Assembly: GCF_900114475.1 (NCBI RefSeq)
Contig: NZ_FOTE01000011.1
Span: 1-64,000 of the forward strand
Direction: 5' to 3'
Length of the DNA: 64,000 bases
Origin: Paenibacillus sp. 1_12
GTDB taxonomy: Bacteria; Bacillota; Bacilli; Paenibacillales; NBRC-103111
Part shown: piece after piece, positions 28,182 to 36,624 of the stretch
How the letters are laid out: every line of letters starts with the position of its first letter
How positions within the stretch are numbered: position 1 is the first letter of the stretch
Made by a program: the position numbers and the translations under genes
The notes under the pieces: model-generated
Told to the model about the DNA's origin: nothing
Databases searched by the model: none
What the model saw: only the letters and a program-made list of their open reading frames with translations

Positions 28182-28748
28182 ATGCAGGAAGACCAAGAAA
28201 TTATAGATCAGATACTTAAAGGAGATAAGCAGGCTTATGCTCTAATTATTAATAAATACAGAGCACAAGTGTTTTCCCTTCTTCGAAAAATGCTCGGGTC
28301 ATCGCCTGACACACAGGACATTGCTCAAGAGGTTTTTATTAAAGCTTATAATCACTTACAGGAATATAACCCGGACTACAGCTTTTCTGCTTGGTTATAC
28401 CGGATCACCACGAATCAGTCTATCGATGAGCTTCGTAAACGTAAACGTACACCCAATGTAATTAATTTTGAGGTGGAAATCGCGCATCTTGATACGCCTG
28501 AATCCAGCTACATGGAAAAGGAGCGCAAATTGGCGCTAGAGAAGCTGATTATGGAGCTGGACTCAGATCAGCGTGCGGTGTTTATGCTGCGGCATCAGCA
28601 GTATCTGAGCTATGAGGAAATCGGTGAGCAATTATCGCTCCCAGTGAGCACCGTGCAAATGCGTCTGCATCGCGCACGATTGAAATTGCGTAAAAGCTTG
28701 AACGCATCAAGAGAGGGGGGGATTCTAAATGAAGTGTTCGAAATTTAA
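28182..28748 (+). CDS. ECF-type RNA polymerase sigma factor (copy 1)
   Basis: 188 aa. Region 2 (FSLLRKMLGSSPDTQDIAQEVFIKAYNHL, then the -10-recognition helix FSAWLYRITTNQSIDELRKRKR) and region 4 (LSYEEIGEQLSLPVSTVQMRLHRARLKLRK) are both intact. SigW-like. ATG 28182 is chosen because GGAGG lies six bases before it and the paralogue at 33420 starts at the same residue. Its 3' end overlaps the anti-sigma gene by 20 bp. First gene of a tandem triplication. Confidence 0.93.
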   Translation: MQEDQEIIDQILKGDKQAYALIINKYRAQVFSLLRKMLGSSPDTQDIAQEVFIKAYNHLQEYNPDYSFSAWLYRITTNQSIDELRKRKRTPNVINFEVEIAHLDTPESSYMEKERKLALEKLIMELDSDQRAVFMLRHQQYLSYEEIGEQLSLPVSTVQMRLHRARLKLRKSLNASREGGILNEVFEI

Positions 28749-30999
28749 CCCTCTGAACGAATATATGGAAGGCCAGCTTCTCCAATCAGAAATTATTCTT
28801 TTTGAAAAACACGTGGAAGGCTGCAAGGATTGCCAAATGCAATTGGAGATTTGGATAAATAAGCATGAGGATTTTGATGATTCTTGGGAAGAGTTAGCGC
28901 CGGATGGGGCGTTCACCCAAAGTATTTTGGATGAGCTCACTCCGTACACATTGGAACAATCCAATCCTGTTGAAGTTGAGAGAGAAGCATCCAAACAAAT
29001 CAATTGGAAAAGAACGGGTTTTAATATTTTGAAAACAGTCACCATTGCAGCAGTTGCTCTGGTAGTCGTCATATCCTTGGGAACCTATGTATCCCCAACT
29101 TTTGCTGAATACGTAAAAAGCTTCTTCAATAGCACAGAAAACGTCGATCCAGGGATGAAGAACGCTTATAACGAAGGCTTTGTAAAACCCATGGACCTGA
29201 AAGTAACGGATCGGGGAATAACCGTAGAGGTAAAAGAAGTTTTGGCGGATACGATGCGGATTGCCATCATCAGCGAAGCCAAGGATCAATACGGTAACTC
29301 TATAGACTTAAACAAATCGAGTGATTTGCAATTTATTATTAAGGACGTAATAGGGAATCCATTGATTGACCGAAAGATGGGAGGATGGAGAGCCAGTAAA
29401 AAAGGTGAACACCTCATGGTGGAGCAGGCATTGACAGACCTTATCACTGGAGGGAAGCAATTGCCGGATGATGTGACCGTTGAGCTTAGCTGGAAGAAGA
29501 TTGGACAAACTTCTGGGAACTGGGTGTTGAATATCCCGATTGATATGGCTAAGGCTAAGGCTGCAACGAAAACGGTTGGGATTAATAAGCAGTACATCTC
29601 CCCACAAGGGTTAATGATCAATTTGAAAAGAATGGAACTAGCGCCAAGTTTGACGCTGCTCTCAATGGAAACCAAATTGACCCCAGAACTGTATCAACAG
29701 AAAAAGGAGAGTATCCGTTTGAACGGATTGACGGAGCAACTTAAACTGGGGGACCCGCTCCTGCCTTTCACGCTTGCTCACGATATTCAAGATTATACAC
29801 TCTCTTACGAGCTTCTTGACCAACAAGGTCAAGTTGTAGCCGCTTGGGATGAGGTAACCGGTAAAAATTATAATACGAAAAATACGATCAATAATGGGGT
29901 GAGTGGACTAGGGAACGACGAATCGGGTTATAAGTTGTGGCATGCGTTTGCGCCGCTGACCGAGAAGCCGGAGACGCTTAGGTTCAAGCTTCGTGCCATA
30001 TATTCGAAAGATCTCGCCAATTTCAGTATCAAGCTGAACCTTGACAATTTGAACAAAGAGCAAATTGGAACAGAATATAACGGCAGTAAGCTCACTTTTA
30101 GCGATTTTTCTTTGAAAGACTATGAGGAAGAATCTGATTCGGGCGGGCAAACGATCAGGAGAAAAGGCGGAATCATTCACTTTCAGGCAGAGCTTGCGAA
30201 GGATATAGTCGGACTGAATGAATGGCAGGCCAAGGATGAGAATGGTAAAGAGTACAATGTAAGACTGGAGAAAAAATCAACTGTTGGTGAGGACGGTAAG
30301 GTCAGCTTTGATGGTGTATTGGTCATCAATCTACTGCATCAGCCACAGGAGCTGACGCTATCTTATCGTATTTCCGAAATCGAGCATCGCGATGTCAGTT
30401 GGGAAGAACTCATTGATTTGAATCTATTAACATCAACGACGCTCGTCAATGATAGCGCCGAAGAAAAGACTGCTAAAGAGCTGCAACAAGAGCCGGAGTC
30501 ACAGCAGTCGTCGGCACAGTTGGAGCAGGAGGCGGAACAGCTAGTGAAGCCAGAGCCACAGGAGCCGGCGAGACCGCAGCCGGAACCACAGCAAGCTGCG
30601 CAGCCACAAGAGACTATTAATGCTGATGATGCGCTAATTAAAAAAGCCCAAGAGGCCTTTCGATTTAAGTATATGAGCCTAAAGGATTTAAAGGAAAATT
30701 ACAATATTGATTTTATCGTTCATAATGCTGCAAAAAATGAGTATGGGGTTTATAAAATGGCTTTCTATGACCTAAAGAGTCAAAAAGAGCTGTATGTCAT
30801 CGATTTCGTCGATATCGAAGTCGGAACTCAATTTGCAACCAACACTGGCTCAGGTAATTGGGATTTCAGAAGCTTCGATGATGGTCTTTACGTGAGCAAG
30901 GACAGCATAAAGAAAAATGACTTAATCGAAGACCAGACGGAGTCACAGCCATTGAAGCCACAACCGGAACCGGAACCACAGCAGATAAAGCAGCCTTAG
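28729..30999 (+). CDS. anti-sigma factor with large exported domain (copy 1)
   Basis: 756 aa. A zinc-binding anti-sigma motif His-x3-Cys-x2-Cys in FEKHVEGCKDC near residues 27-35, a membrane helix (~100-120, TVTIAAVALVVVISLG), then a long exported region of the DUF4179 type and a second beta-rich domain, a Pro/Gln/Glu-rich linker (~600-640) and a C-terminal ~90-residue domain (YNIDFIVHNA...GVYKMAFYDLKSQKELYVIDF), ending in another Pro/Gln tail. It holds the copy 1 sigma inactive until an envelope signal is sensed. A terminator follows. Confidence 0.88.
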   Translation: MKCSKFNPLNEYMEGQLLQSEIILFEKHVEGCKDCQMQLEIWINKHEDFDDSWEELAPDGAFTQSILDELTPYTLEQSNPVEVEREASKQINWKRTGFNILKTVTIAAVALVVVISLGTYVSPTFAEYVKSFFNSTENVDPGMKNAYNEGFVKPMDLKVTDRGITVEVKEVLADTMRIAIISEAKDQYGNSIDLNKSSDLQFIIKDVIGNPLIDRKMGGWRASKKGEHLMVEQALTDLITGGKQLPDDVTVELSWKKIGQTSGNWVLNIPIDMAKAKAATKTVGINKQYISPQGLMINLKRMELAPSLTLLSMETKLTPELYQQKKESIRLNGLTEQLKLGDPLLPFTLAHDIQDYTLSYELLDQQGQVVAAWDEVTGKNYNTKNTINNGVSGLGNDESGYKLWHAFAPLTEKPETLRFKLRAIYSKDLANFSIKLNLDNLNKEQIGTEYNGSKLTFSDFSLKDYEEESDSGGQTIRRKGGIIHFQAELAKDIVGLNEWQAKDENGKEYNVRLEKKSTVGEDGKVSFDGVLVINLLHQPQELTLSYRISEIEHRDVSWEELIDLNLLTSTTLVNDSAEEKTAKELQQEPESQQSSAQLEQEAEQLVKPEPQEPARPQPEPQQAAQPQETINADDALIKKAQEAFRFKYMSLKDLKENYNIDFIVHNAAKNEYGVYKMAFYDLKSQKELYVIDFVDIEVGTQFATNTGSGNWDFRSFDDGLYVSKDSIKKNDLIEDQTESQPLKPQPEPEPQQIKQP

Positions 31000-31049
31000 C
31001 CGGAACTACTGCAGGTAACTCCCGAAAGCGGAGGGTTTATGGACCAATT

Positions 31050-31076
31050 CAAGCCACTCCGAGGAGTGGTTTTTTA
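31050..31076 (+). terminator. terminator after anti-sigma copy 1
   Basis: CCACTC / GAGTGG stem with CGAG loop and a T6 run; near-identical to the hairpin after copy 2 at 33186. Confidence 0.9.
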
Positions 31077-31113
31077 TATGTTTAAATATCTGCATAAACT
31101 TTTTCTGGAAAAG

Positions 31114-31189
31114 GGAAAGTTTTTCCAAACAACATCGTCATACTAAGTGTAAAGACAAAAAGAACCCATGCTGCGCAGCATCTCTTTTT
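31114..31189 (+). promoter_or_regulatory. ECF promoter and leader hairpin, copy 2
   Basis: GGAAAG 31114-31119, 16 bp, CGTC 31136-31139. Leader hairpin: AAAAAGA 31157-31163, palindrome ATGCTGCGCAGCAT 31168-31181, TCTTTTT 31183-31189. The promoter survived although its sigma gene was lost. Confidence 0.65.
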
Positions 31190-31197
31190 GGGCAAAG

Positions 31198-31311
31198 ATG
31201 CAGAAAATTATAGATCAGATACGTAATGGAGATAGAGGTTATGCCAAAAGAAACAAACGTTCCCTAATCTCCGATGAAACGAAACAAATCGATTGGAAAA
31301 AAGGAGCCTAA
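31198..31311 (+). pseudogene. remnant of sigma and anti-sigma N-termini (copy 2)
   Basis: A 37-codon frame begins like the sigma gene (MQKIIDQIRNGD; compare MQEDQEIIDQILNGD), then jumps to the juxtamembrane part of the anti-sigma (ETKQIDWKKGA; compare LINWKKRS). A large internal deletion removed most of sigma and the zinc-binding domain. An A-run is six here and seven in copy 3, which throws the frame out just before the membrane segment. Confidence 0.75.
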
Positions 31312-31313
31312 AT

Positions 31314-33146
31314 ATGATGAAAAAAGTTACCATAGCAGCAGTCGGGCTGGCAGTAACCCTATTCTTGGGAACCTATGTAGCCCCTACTTTTGCGAATGAC
31401 GTAAACAGCTTTTTTAATAGCACAGAAAACATTGATTCAGGGATGAAGAAAGCTTATAACGAAGGTTTTGTAAAGCCGCTGGACCTGAAAGTAACGGATC
31501 AGGGAATTACCATAGAGGTAAAAGAAGTTTTGGCGGATACGATGCGGATTGTTATCATTTGCCAAGCAAAGGATCAAGAAGGCAACCCTATAGACTTGGA
31601 CCCATCGTATCTGCAATTTATTATTAAGGATGGGATGGGAAATCCATCTATAGACCCAATTATGGGAGGATGGAGGACAAGTAAGAGAGGCCACCAACTC
31701 ATGGTGGAGCTGGCATTGACAAAATCTAATACCGTAGAGAAGAAGCTGCCGGATAAAGTGAACGTTGAGCTTAACTGGAAGCAGATTAATGAAACCTCTG
31801 GGGACTGGATGTTGAATATCCCGATTGATATGGCTAAGGCCAAGGCCGTAACGAAAACGGTTGAGATTAATAAGCAGTATACGACTCCACAAGGGTTAAT
31901 GATCGATTTGAAAAGAATCGAACTGGCGCCAAGCTTAATGTTACTCTCACTGGAAACCAAATCGACTCCAGCGCTGTACCAACAGAAGGAAGAGAGTCTC
32001 ATCTCGAAGGGATTGACGGTGGAAAATAAGCCAGGTGAGCCAAGCCTGCCTTTCATGCTTGCCCATGAAATCCAAGAATATAAACTCGCTTATGAGCTTC
32101 TTGACCAACAGGGCAATATAGTAGCAGCTTGGGATGAGATAAGCGATAGAAACCTAAGTAAGCAGAAAAATACAATCAATGAGATGAGCGGTGGTTATAA
32201 GTGGTTGTTGCATGCATTTGCGCCGCTGACCGAGAAGCCGGAGCAGCTTATGTTCAAGCTTCGTGCCATATATTCGAAAGAACTCGCCGATTTCAACGTC
32301 AAGCTGAAACTTGACGATCTGAATAAAGTGCAAATTGATGCAAAAAACAAGGGTAGCAAGTTCACTTTTAGCAACTTTTCTTTGAAAGAGGATGAGAAGG
32401 TAACAGATATCGACGGCCATCCCATCATGGGCAAAGGCGGAATTGTTCATATTCAGGCAGAGCTTGCGGAGCACATAGTCGGACTGGATGTATGGCAGGC
32501 CAAGGACGAGAATGGTAAAGAGTATAAGGTAAGACTGGAGAAACAATCCACCGTTGGCGATGACGGTAAGGTCAGCTTTCAAGGTGTACTGGTTATCGAG
32601 CAACTTCTGGAGCAGCCGAAGGAGCTGACGTTATCGTACCATATTTCCGAAATCCAGCATCGCGATGTCAGTTGGGAAGAATCCATTGATTTAAATCCAT
32701 TAACATCTACCGTAATCGTTAATGATAGAACCGAAGGAAAGGCTGCTAAAGAGCTGAAGCCGGAGCTGCAGTCAACTAAATCGCAGCCGGAATCACAGCA
32801 GGCAGCGCAGCAAGTGCCGCAGATGACGGTTAATGATGATGAGGCAATCAAAAAAAACATAGAGGCCACTCTTCGCTTGAAGTATATGAGCATAAAGGAT
32901 TTAAAGAAAAATTACAATATCGATTTTATCGTTCATAATGCTGTGAAAAATAAGTATGGGGTTTATAAAATGGCTTTCTATGACCTAAAGAGTCAAAGAG
33001 AGTTGTATGTCATCGATTTCGTCGATCTCGAATACCTAGAACAATTTGGAACCAACACGGGTTCAGGTAGTTGGCAAATCGCACGCTTAAGTGATGGTCT
33101 TTACGTGAGTATAGACAGTTTAAAGAAAAATGGCATAATCCAATAG
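31314..33146 (+). CDS. anti-sigma-like exported protein lacking the sigma-binding domain (copy 2)
   Basis: 610 aa from ATG 31314 (GGAG at 31303-31306), beginning directly with the membrane helix (KVTIAAVGLAVTLFLGTYV). The exported DUF4179-like region and C-terminal domain are collinear with copies 1 and 3, with a shorter Pro/Gln linker. The zinc-binding anti-sigma domain is missing, and the matching sigma gene is reduced to a remnant upstream, so it cannot act as a normal anti-sigma. The long frame has stayed open, so it may serve as a decoy or envelope protein, or simply be a recent relic. A TTG at 31293 would add seven residues. Confidence 0.75.
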   Translation: MMKKVTIAAVGLAVTLFLGTYVAPTFANDVNSFFNSTENIDSGMKKAYNEGFVKPLDLKVTDQGITIEVKEVLADTMRIVIICQAKDQEGNPIDLDPSYLQFIIKDGMGNPSIDPIMGGWRTSKRGHQLMVELALTKSNTVEKKLPDKVNVELNWKQINETSGDWMLNIPIDMAKAKAVTKTVEINKQYTTPQGLMIDLKRIELAPSLMLLSLETKSTPALYQQKEESLISKGLTVENKPGEPSLPFMLAHEIQEYKLAYELLDQQGNIVAAWDEISDRNLSKQKNTINEMSGGYKWLLHAFAPLTEKPEQLMFKLRAIYSKELADFNVKLKLDDLNKVQIDAKNKGSKFTFSNFSLKEDEKVTDIDGHPIMGKGGIVHIQAELAEHIVGLDVWQAKDENGKEYKVRLEKQSTVGDDGKVSFQGVLVIEQLLEQPKELTLSYHISEIQHRDVSWEESIDLNPLTSTVIVNDRTEGKAAKELKPELQSTKSQPESQQAAQQVPQMTVNDDEAIKKNIEATLRLKYMSIKDLKKNYNIDFIVHNAVKNKYGVYKMAFYDLKSQRELYVIDFVDLEYLEQFGTNTGSGSWQIARLSDGLYVSIDSLKKNGIIQ

Positions 33147-33185
33147 ATGCATCTGCCTTTTGGGTATGCCATGTAAATAAAGTTC

Positions 33186-33211
33186 AAGCCACTCCGAGGA
33201 GTGGCTTTTTG
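33186..33211 (+). terminator. terminator after copy 2
   Basis: AGCCACTC / GAGTGGCT stem, CGAG loop, T5 tail. Confidence 0.92.
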
Positions 33212-33326
33212 TGTATTTAATTGCCTGTTAGGCAGCTAGTCGCGTGTATCCATGTGCTCTGCACAAGCTGAATGATGAATCGAGCATAGTCCTACAGCTT
33301 AACTTCATGAATTCTTTTTAAAAAAA

Positions 33327-33403
33327 AGAAAGATTTTCCATTTAACTTCGTCATACTTAAGTGTAAGGACAAAAAGAACTCATGCTGCGCAGCATTTCTT
33401 TTT
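33327..33403 (+). promoter_or_regulatory. ECF promoter and leader hairpin, copy 3
   Basis: AGAAAG 33327-33332, 16 bp, CGTC 33349-33352. Leader hairpin: AAAAAGAA 33371-33378, perfect palindrome ATGCTGCGCAGCAT 33382-33395, TTCTTTTT 33396-33403, immediately followed by GGATAGGAGG. Upstream ~100 bp resemble 27976-28080. Confidence 0.7.
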
Positions 33404-33419
33404 GGATAGGAGGGCGAAG

Positions 33420-33989
33420 ATGCAGGAAGACCAGGAAATTATAGATCAGATACTGAACGGAGATAAGCAAGCTTTTGCCCTAATTATCGATAAATACAAG
33501 GGACGGGTATTTTCCCTTCTTCGAAAAATGCTCGGTCCATCGCCTGACATACAGGATATTGCCCAAGAGATTTTTATTAAAGCCTACAACCATCTACAGG
33601 AATATAAGCCTGAACACAGCTTTTCTGCCTGGTTATATCGAATCACCGCGAATCGGTCTGTCGACGAGCTTCGTAAACGCAAGCGTACACCTAGCTTAAT
33701 CGATTTCGATTTGGAAATCGCCCATCGTGATACACCGGAAACCAGTTATCTGGAAAAAGAACGTAAAGCTTCTCTGGAAAAGTTGATTGAGGAGCTGGAC
33801 CCAGATCAACGTGCGGTGTTTATGCTGCGACATCAGCAGTATCTGAGCTATGAGGAAATTGGTGAGCAATTATCACTCCCAGTGAGTACCGTGCAAATGC
33901 GTCTGCATCGCGCACGATTGAAATTGCGTAAAAGCCTGAACGCATCAAGAGAAAGGGGGGAGTCCTTGTATGAAATGTATGGAAACTAA
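33420..33989 (+). CDS. ECF-type RNA polymerase sigma factor (copy 3)
   Basis: 189 aa, closely similar to the sigma at 28182 throughout (same MQEDQEIIDQI start, region 2 and region 4). Region 4 is identical from LSYEEIGEQL to RKSLNASRE, implying shared promoter recognition. Differences cluster in the linker (SLIDFDLEIAHRDTPETSY). AGGAGGG lies five bases before ATG 33420. It overlaps the anti-sigma gene by 20 bp, as in copy 1. Confidence 0.94.
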   Translation: MQEDQEIIDQILNGDKQAFALIIDKYKGRVFSLLRKMLGPSPDIQDIAQEIFIKAYNHLQEYKPEHSFSAWLYRITANRSVDELRKRKRTPSLIDFDLEIAHRDTPETSYLEKERKASLEKLIEELDPDQRAVFMLRHQQYLSYEEIGEQLSLPVSTVQMRLHRARLKLRKSLNASRERGESLYEMYGN

Positions 33990-36219
33990 CCCTCTTAACG
34001 CATATATGGAAGGCCGGCTTCCCCAATCTGAAAGTATTCGGTTTGAAAAACATCTGGAAAGCTGCAAGGATTGCCAACTGCATTTGGAGCAATGGATAAG
34101 TAAACATGACGATTTTGAGGATTCATCGGAGGAAGAGGGATCGGATAAAGCGTTCATGCAAAATATTATGGATCAGCTCACACCATACACGCCTTCGGAA
34201 GAAACGGATCTCGCTGAAGTTGTGAAAAAAGCACCCCAACTAATCAATTGGAAAAAAAGGAGCCTCGATATTATGAAAAAAATCACGATTGCCGCCGTCG
34301 GATTGGCCGTAGTCATCTCTTTAGGAACCTATGTATCGCCTACTTTTGCGGAATACGTAAAAAGTTTTTTCAATAGTACTGAACAAGTCGATCCAGGGAT
34401 GAAAAATGCTTATAACGAAGGTTTTGTAAAGCCGCTGGGTCTGAAAGTGACGGATCAGGGAATCACGCTGGAGGTAAAGGAAATTTTGGCGGATACGCTG
34501 CGGATTGCCATCATCTGCGAAGCCAAGGATCTAGACGGTAACCCGCTTGACTTGGAGAAAGTGAGGGACCTGCAGTTTATTATCAAGGACGTTACGGGGA
34601 ATCCGTTAATTGACCCCAATATGGGGGGATGGGCTACCAGCAAGAAAGGCGATCAACTGATGATAGAACGGGCATTGACGGAGGCAATCACCGGAGAGAA
34701 GAAGCTGCCGGATGAAGTGATCGTTGAACTTAGCTGGAAGAAAATTGGTGAGGTTTCCGGGAACTGGGTGTTGAATGTCCCGATTGATATGGTTAAAGCC
34801 AAGGCCGTTACGAAGACGATAGAAATCAATAAGCAATACACAACTCCACAAGGGTTAATAATCGATTTGAAAAGAATGGATATGGCTCCAAGCTTAACGC
34901 TGCTCTCACTGGCAACCCAATTGACTCCGGAGATAGCTCAGCAGAAAAAAGAGATCATCATCGCCAACGGATTGGCGGAGGAGCTTAAGAGAGGTGAGCC
35001 ACTCTTGCCCTTCATGCTTGCACACGAAATCCAGGATTATAAGGTCGTTTACGAGCTTCTTGACCAAGATGGCAAGGTGGTATCAGCATGGGATGAGATT
35101 AGCGATAAAAACCTGAGTATTCGAAAAAATAACATCAATAATGGGATGGGTGGTTTGGGAGACGCATCGGGTATGAAATGGTGGCACGCGTTTGCGCCTT
35201 TGATCGACAAACCGGAGCAGCTTACGTTCAAGCTTTATGCCATCTATACGAAAGAGCTTGCCGATTTCAGCATTAAGCTGAACCTTGCCGATTTAAATAA
35301 AAAACAGGTTGAGACAGTAAATAACGGAAGTAAGCTCACTTTTGGCAGCTTTTCTGTGAAAGAGGATGAGAAAGAAACAGACTTTGGCGGGCAGCCTGTC
35401 ATGGGTAAAGGTGGAATTATTAACATTCAGGCAGAGCTTGCCAAAGATATAGTCGGACTGAGTGTATGGCAGGCTAAGGACGAGAACGGTAAAGAGTATA
35501 ATGCAAGATTGGAGAAAAAGTCGACCTTAAATGAAAATGGTACTGTCAGCTTTCAAGGTGTGCTGGTCATTGATCAACTGCTTCAGCAGCCAAAGGAGCT
35601 GACCCTATCTTACCATATTGCGGAAAAGCAAAATAAAGATGTGAATTGGCAAGTGCACATCGATATGAATACAACAGAATCTACATCAATCGTTGGAGAT
35701 ATAGTCAAAGAGGAGGTTCCCGAAGAACTACAGCCAGCGAAGCCGCAACCAGAGCCGCAGCAGCCAACAAAGCCACAGCCGGAGCCGCAGCAGCCAACGA
35801 AACCACAGCCGGAACCGCCGCAAACAGCGAAGCCGCAGCCAGAGCCACAGCAGCCAGCGAAGCCACAACCGGAGCCACAGCAGCCAACGAAGCCACAGCA
35901 GCCTGTGAACGCTGAGGATGAAGCAGCTAAAAAAGGTTTTGGTCTCACTAATAATTTTGATTCGCTGTATATATCTCCGAAGGAATTAAAAAGAATTTAT
36001 AATATTGATTTCATCGTTCATGATGCTAAGAAAGATAAGTATGGGGTTTATGAAATGGCTTTCTTTGACATAAAGAACCAAAAAGAACTGAGTGTCCTCA
36101 AATTTAACGATGTTGAAATCGGAACAATGATAGCTAGTGATGGTTTTCAATTCTTACAATTAAGTGACGGTCCTTACATCAGAATAGAAGATTTAAAGAA
36201 GAAAGGTATTATCAAATAG
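33970..36219 (+). CDS. anti-sigma factor with large exported domain (copy 3)
   Basis: 749 aa with the same plan as copy 1: zinc motif in FEKHLESCKDC, a membrane helix near residue 105, DUF4179-type exported region, a second beta-rich domain and a C-terminal domain (YNIDFIVHDAKKDKYGVYEMAFF). The linker is a tandem array of about five 10-residue units based on KPQPEPQQPT. The zinc domain and upstream sigma are intact, so this is the complete cassette. The exported part presumably senses or is cleaved in response to a wall or membrane signal. Confidence 0.88.
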   Translation: MKCMETNPLNAYMEGRLPQSESIRFEKHLESCKDCQLHLEQWISKHDDFEDSSEEEGSDKAFMQNIMDQLTPYTPSEETDLAEVVKKAPQLINWKKRSLDIMKKITIAAVGLAVVISLGTYVSPTFAEYVKSFFNSTEQVDPGMKNAYNEGFVKPLGLKVTDQGITLEVKEILADTLRIAIICEAKDLDGNPLDLEKVRDLQFIIKDVTGNPLIDPNMGGWATSKKGDQLMIERALTEAITGEKKLPDEVIVELSWKKIGEVSGNWVLNVPIDMVKAKAVTKTIEINKQYTTPQGLIIDLKRMDMAPSLTLLSLATQLTPEIAQQKKEIIIANGLAEELKRGEPLLPFMLAHEIQDYKVVYELLDQDGKVVSAWDEISDKNLSIRKNNINNGMGGLGDASGMKWWHAFAPLIDKPEQLTFKLYAIYTKELADFSIKLNLADLNKKQVETVNNGSKLTFGSFSVKEDEKETDFGGQPVMGKGGIINIQAELAKDIVGLSVWQAKDENGKEYNARLEKKSTLNENGTVSFQGVLVIDQLLQQPKELTLSYHIAEKQNKDVNWQVHIDMNTTESTSIVGDIVKEEVPEELQPAKPQPEPQQPTKPQPEPQQPTKPQPEPPQTAKPQPEPQQPAKPQPEPQQPTKPQQPVNAEDEAAKKGFGLTNNFDSLYISPKELKRIYNIDFIVHDAKKDKYGVYEMAFFDIKNQKELSVLKFNDVEIGTMIASDGFQFLQLSDGPYIRIEDLKKKGIIK
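35731..35902 (+). repeat. 30-bp minisatellite encoding Pro/Gln linker
   Basis: About five and a half tandem 30-bp units encoding (P-A/T-K-P-Q-P-E-P-Q-Q). Copies 1 and 2 of the anti-sigma have shorter, non-tandem versions, so the array expanded after duplication and may vary in length between strains. Confidence 0.85.
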
Positions 36220-36256
36220 ACGCCTTTACTGGTAACCTCATATTTGGAATGTAAAG

Positions 36257-36320
36257 TGCACCCTTTAGAATACATATTGGATAAAACCCTTAGGGAATCC
36301 GATGAATTCTAGGAGGTGCA
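36257..36320 (+). repeat. inverted repeat around a ribosome site
   Basis: TGCACC (36257) pairs with GGTGCA (36315), TAGAAT (36266) with ATTCTA (36306), and CCCTTAGGG lies in the centre. It may be a terminator-like end for the anti-sigma gene or the leader of the IS remnant that follows. Confidence 0.5.
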
Positions 36321-36326
36321 TTTTTC

Positions 36327-36455
36327 ATATCCATTAAAGGACAAAAGTTTAAAGCTTATCCAGAAGAATTGAAGTAAGAGGAGGTTCGCCAGAATGTAGG
36401 GGAAGGAAGGCTATCAGGAGAAAAGAAGATATTCATGGTAATATTGCTTTTTTAG
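36327..36455 (+). pseudogene. transposase OrfA remnant (IS3-like)
   Basis: After AGGAGGTG the frame reads SIKGQKFKAYPEELK, a stop, then EEVRQNVGEGRLSGEKK. This resembles the N-terminus of IS3-family OrfA proteins of Paenibacillus (KGQKF..Y.EELK.EAVR pattern, from memory). It is broken by TAA and lost after ~40 codons, with no OrfB or terminal repeats visible. The remainder of 36456-36624 shows no gene. Confidence 0.45.
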
Positions 36456-36624
36456 GCAACTTGTACTATAGTTCGAGGTGTTTGCAGGTACAGCTTCCAA
36501 ACTATGGGGTAATTAATTGAATTTTGCATTGTTGGATTCTTTCAAATGGTAAGGGTATTCATTCATGGGTTTCGGCAATTGCTTGTTAACTTCTTCTAAC
36601 CAACATTCATAAGGGGTGTACACC

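Noticed and set aside
35646-35915. Ala/Thr-rich ORF in the minisatellite
   Set aside because: It is the shifted reading frame of the Pro/Gln repeat of the anti-sigma gene.
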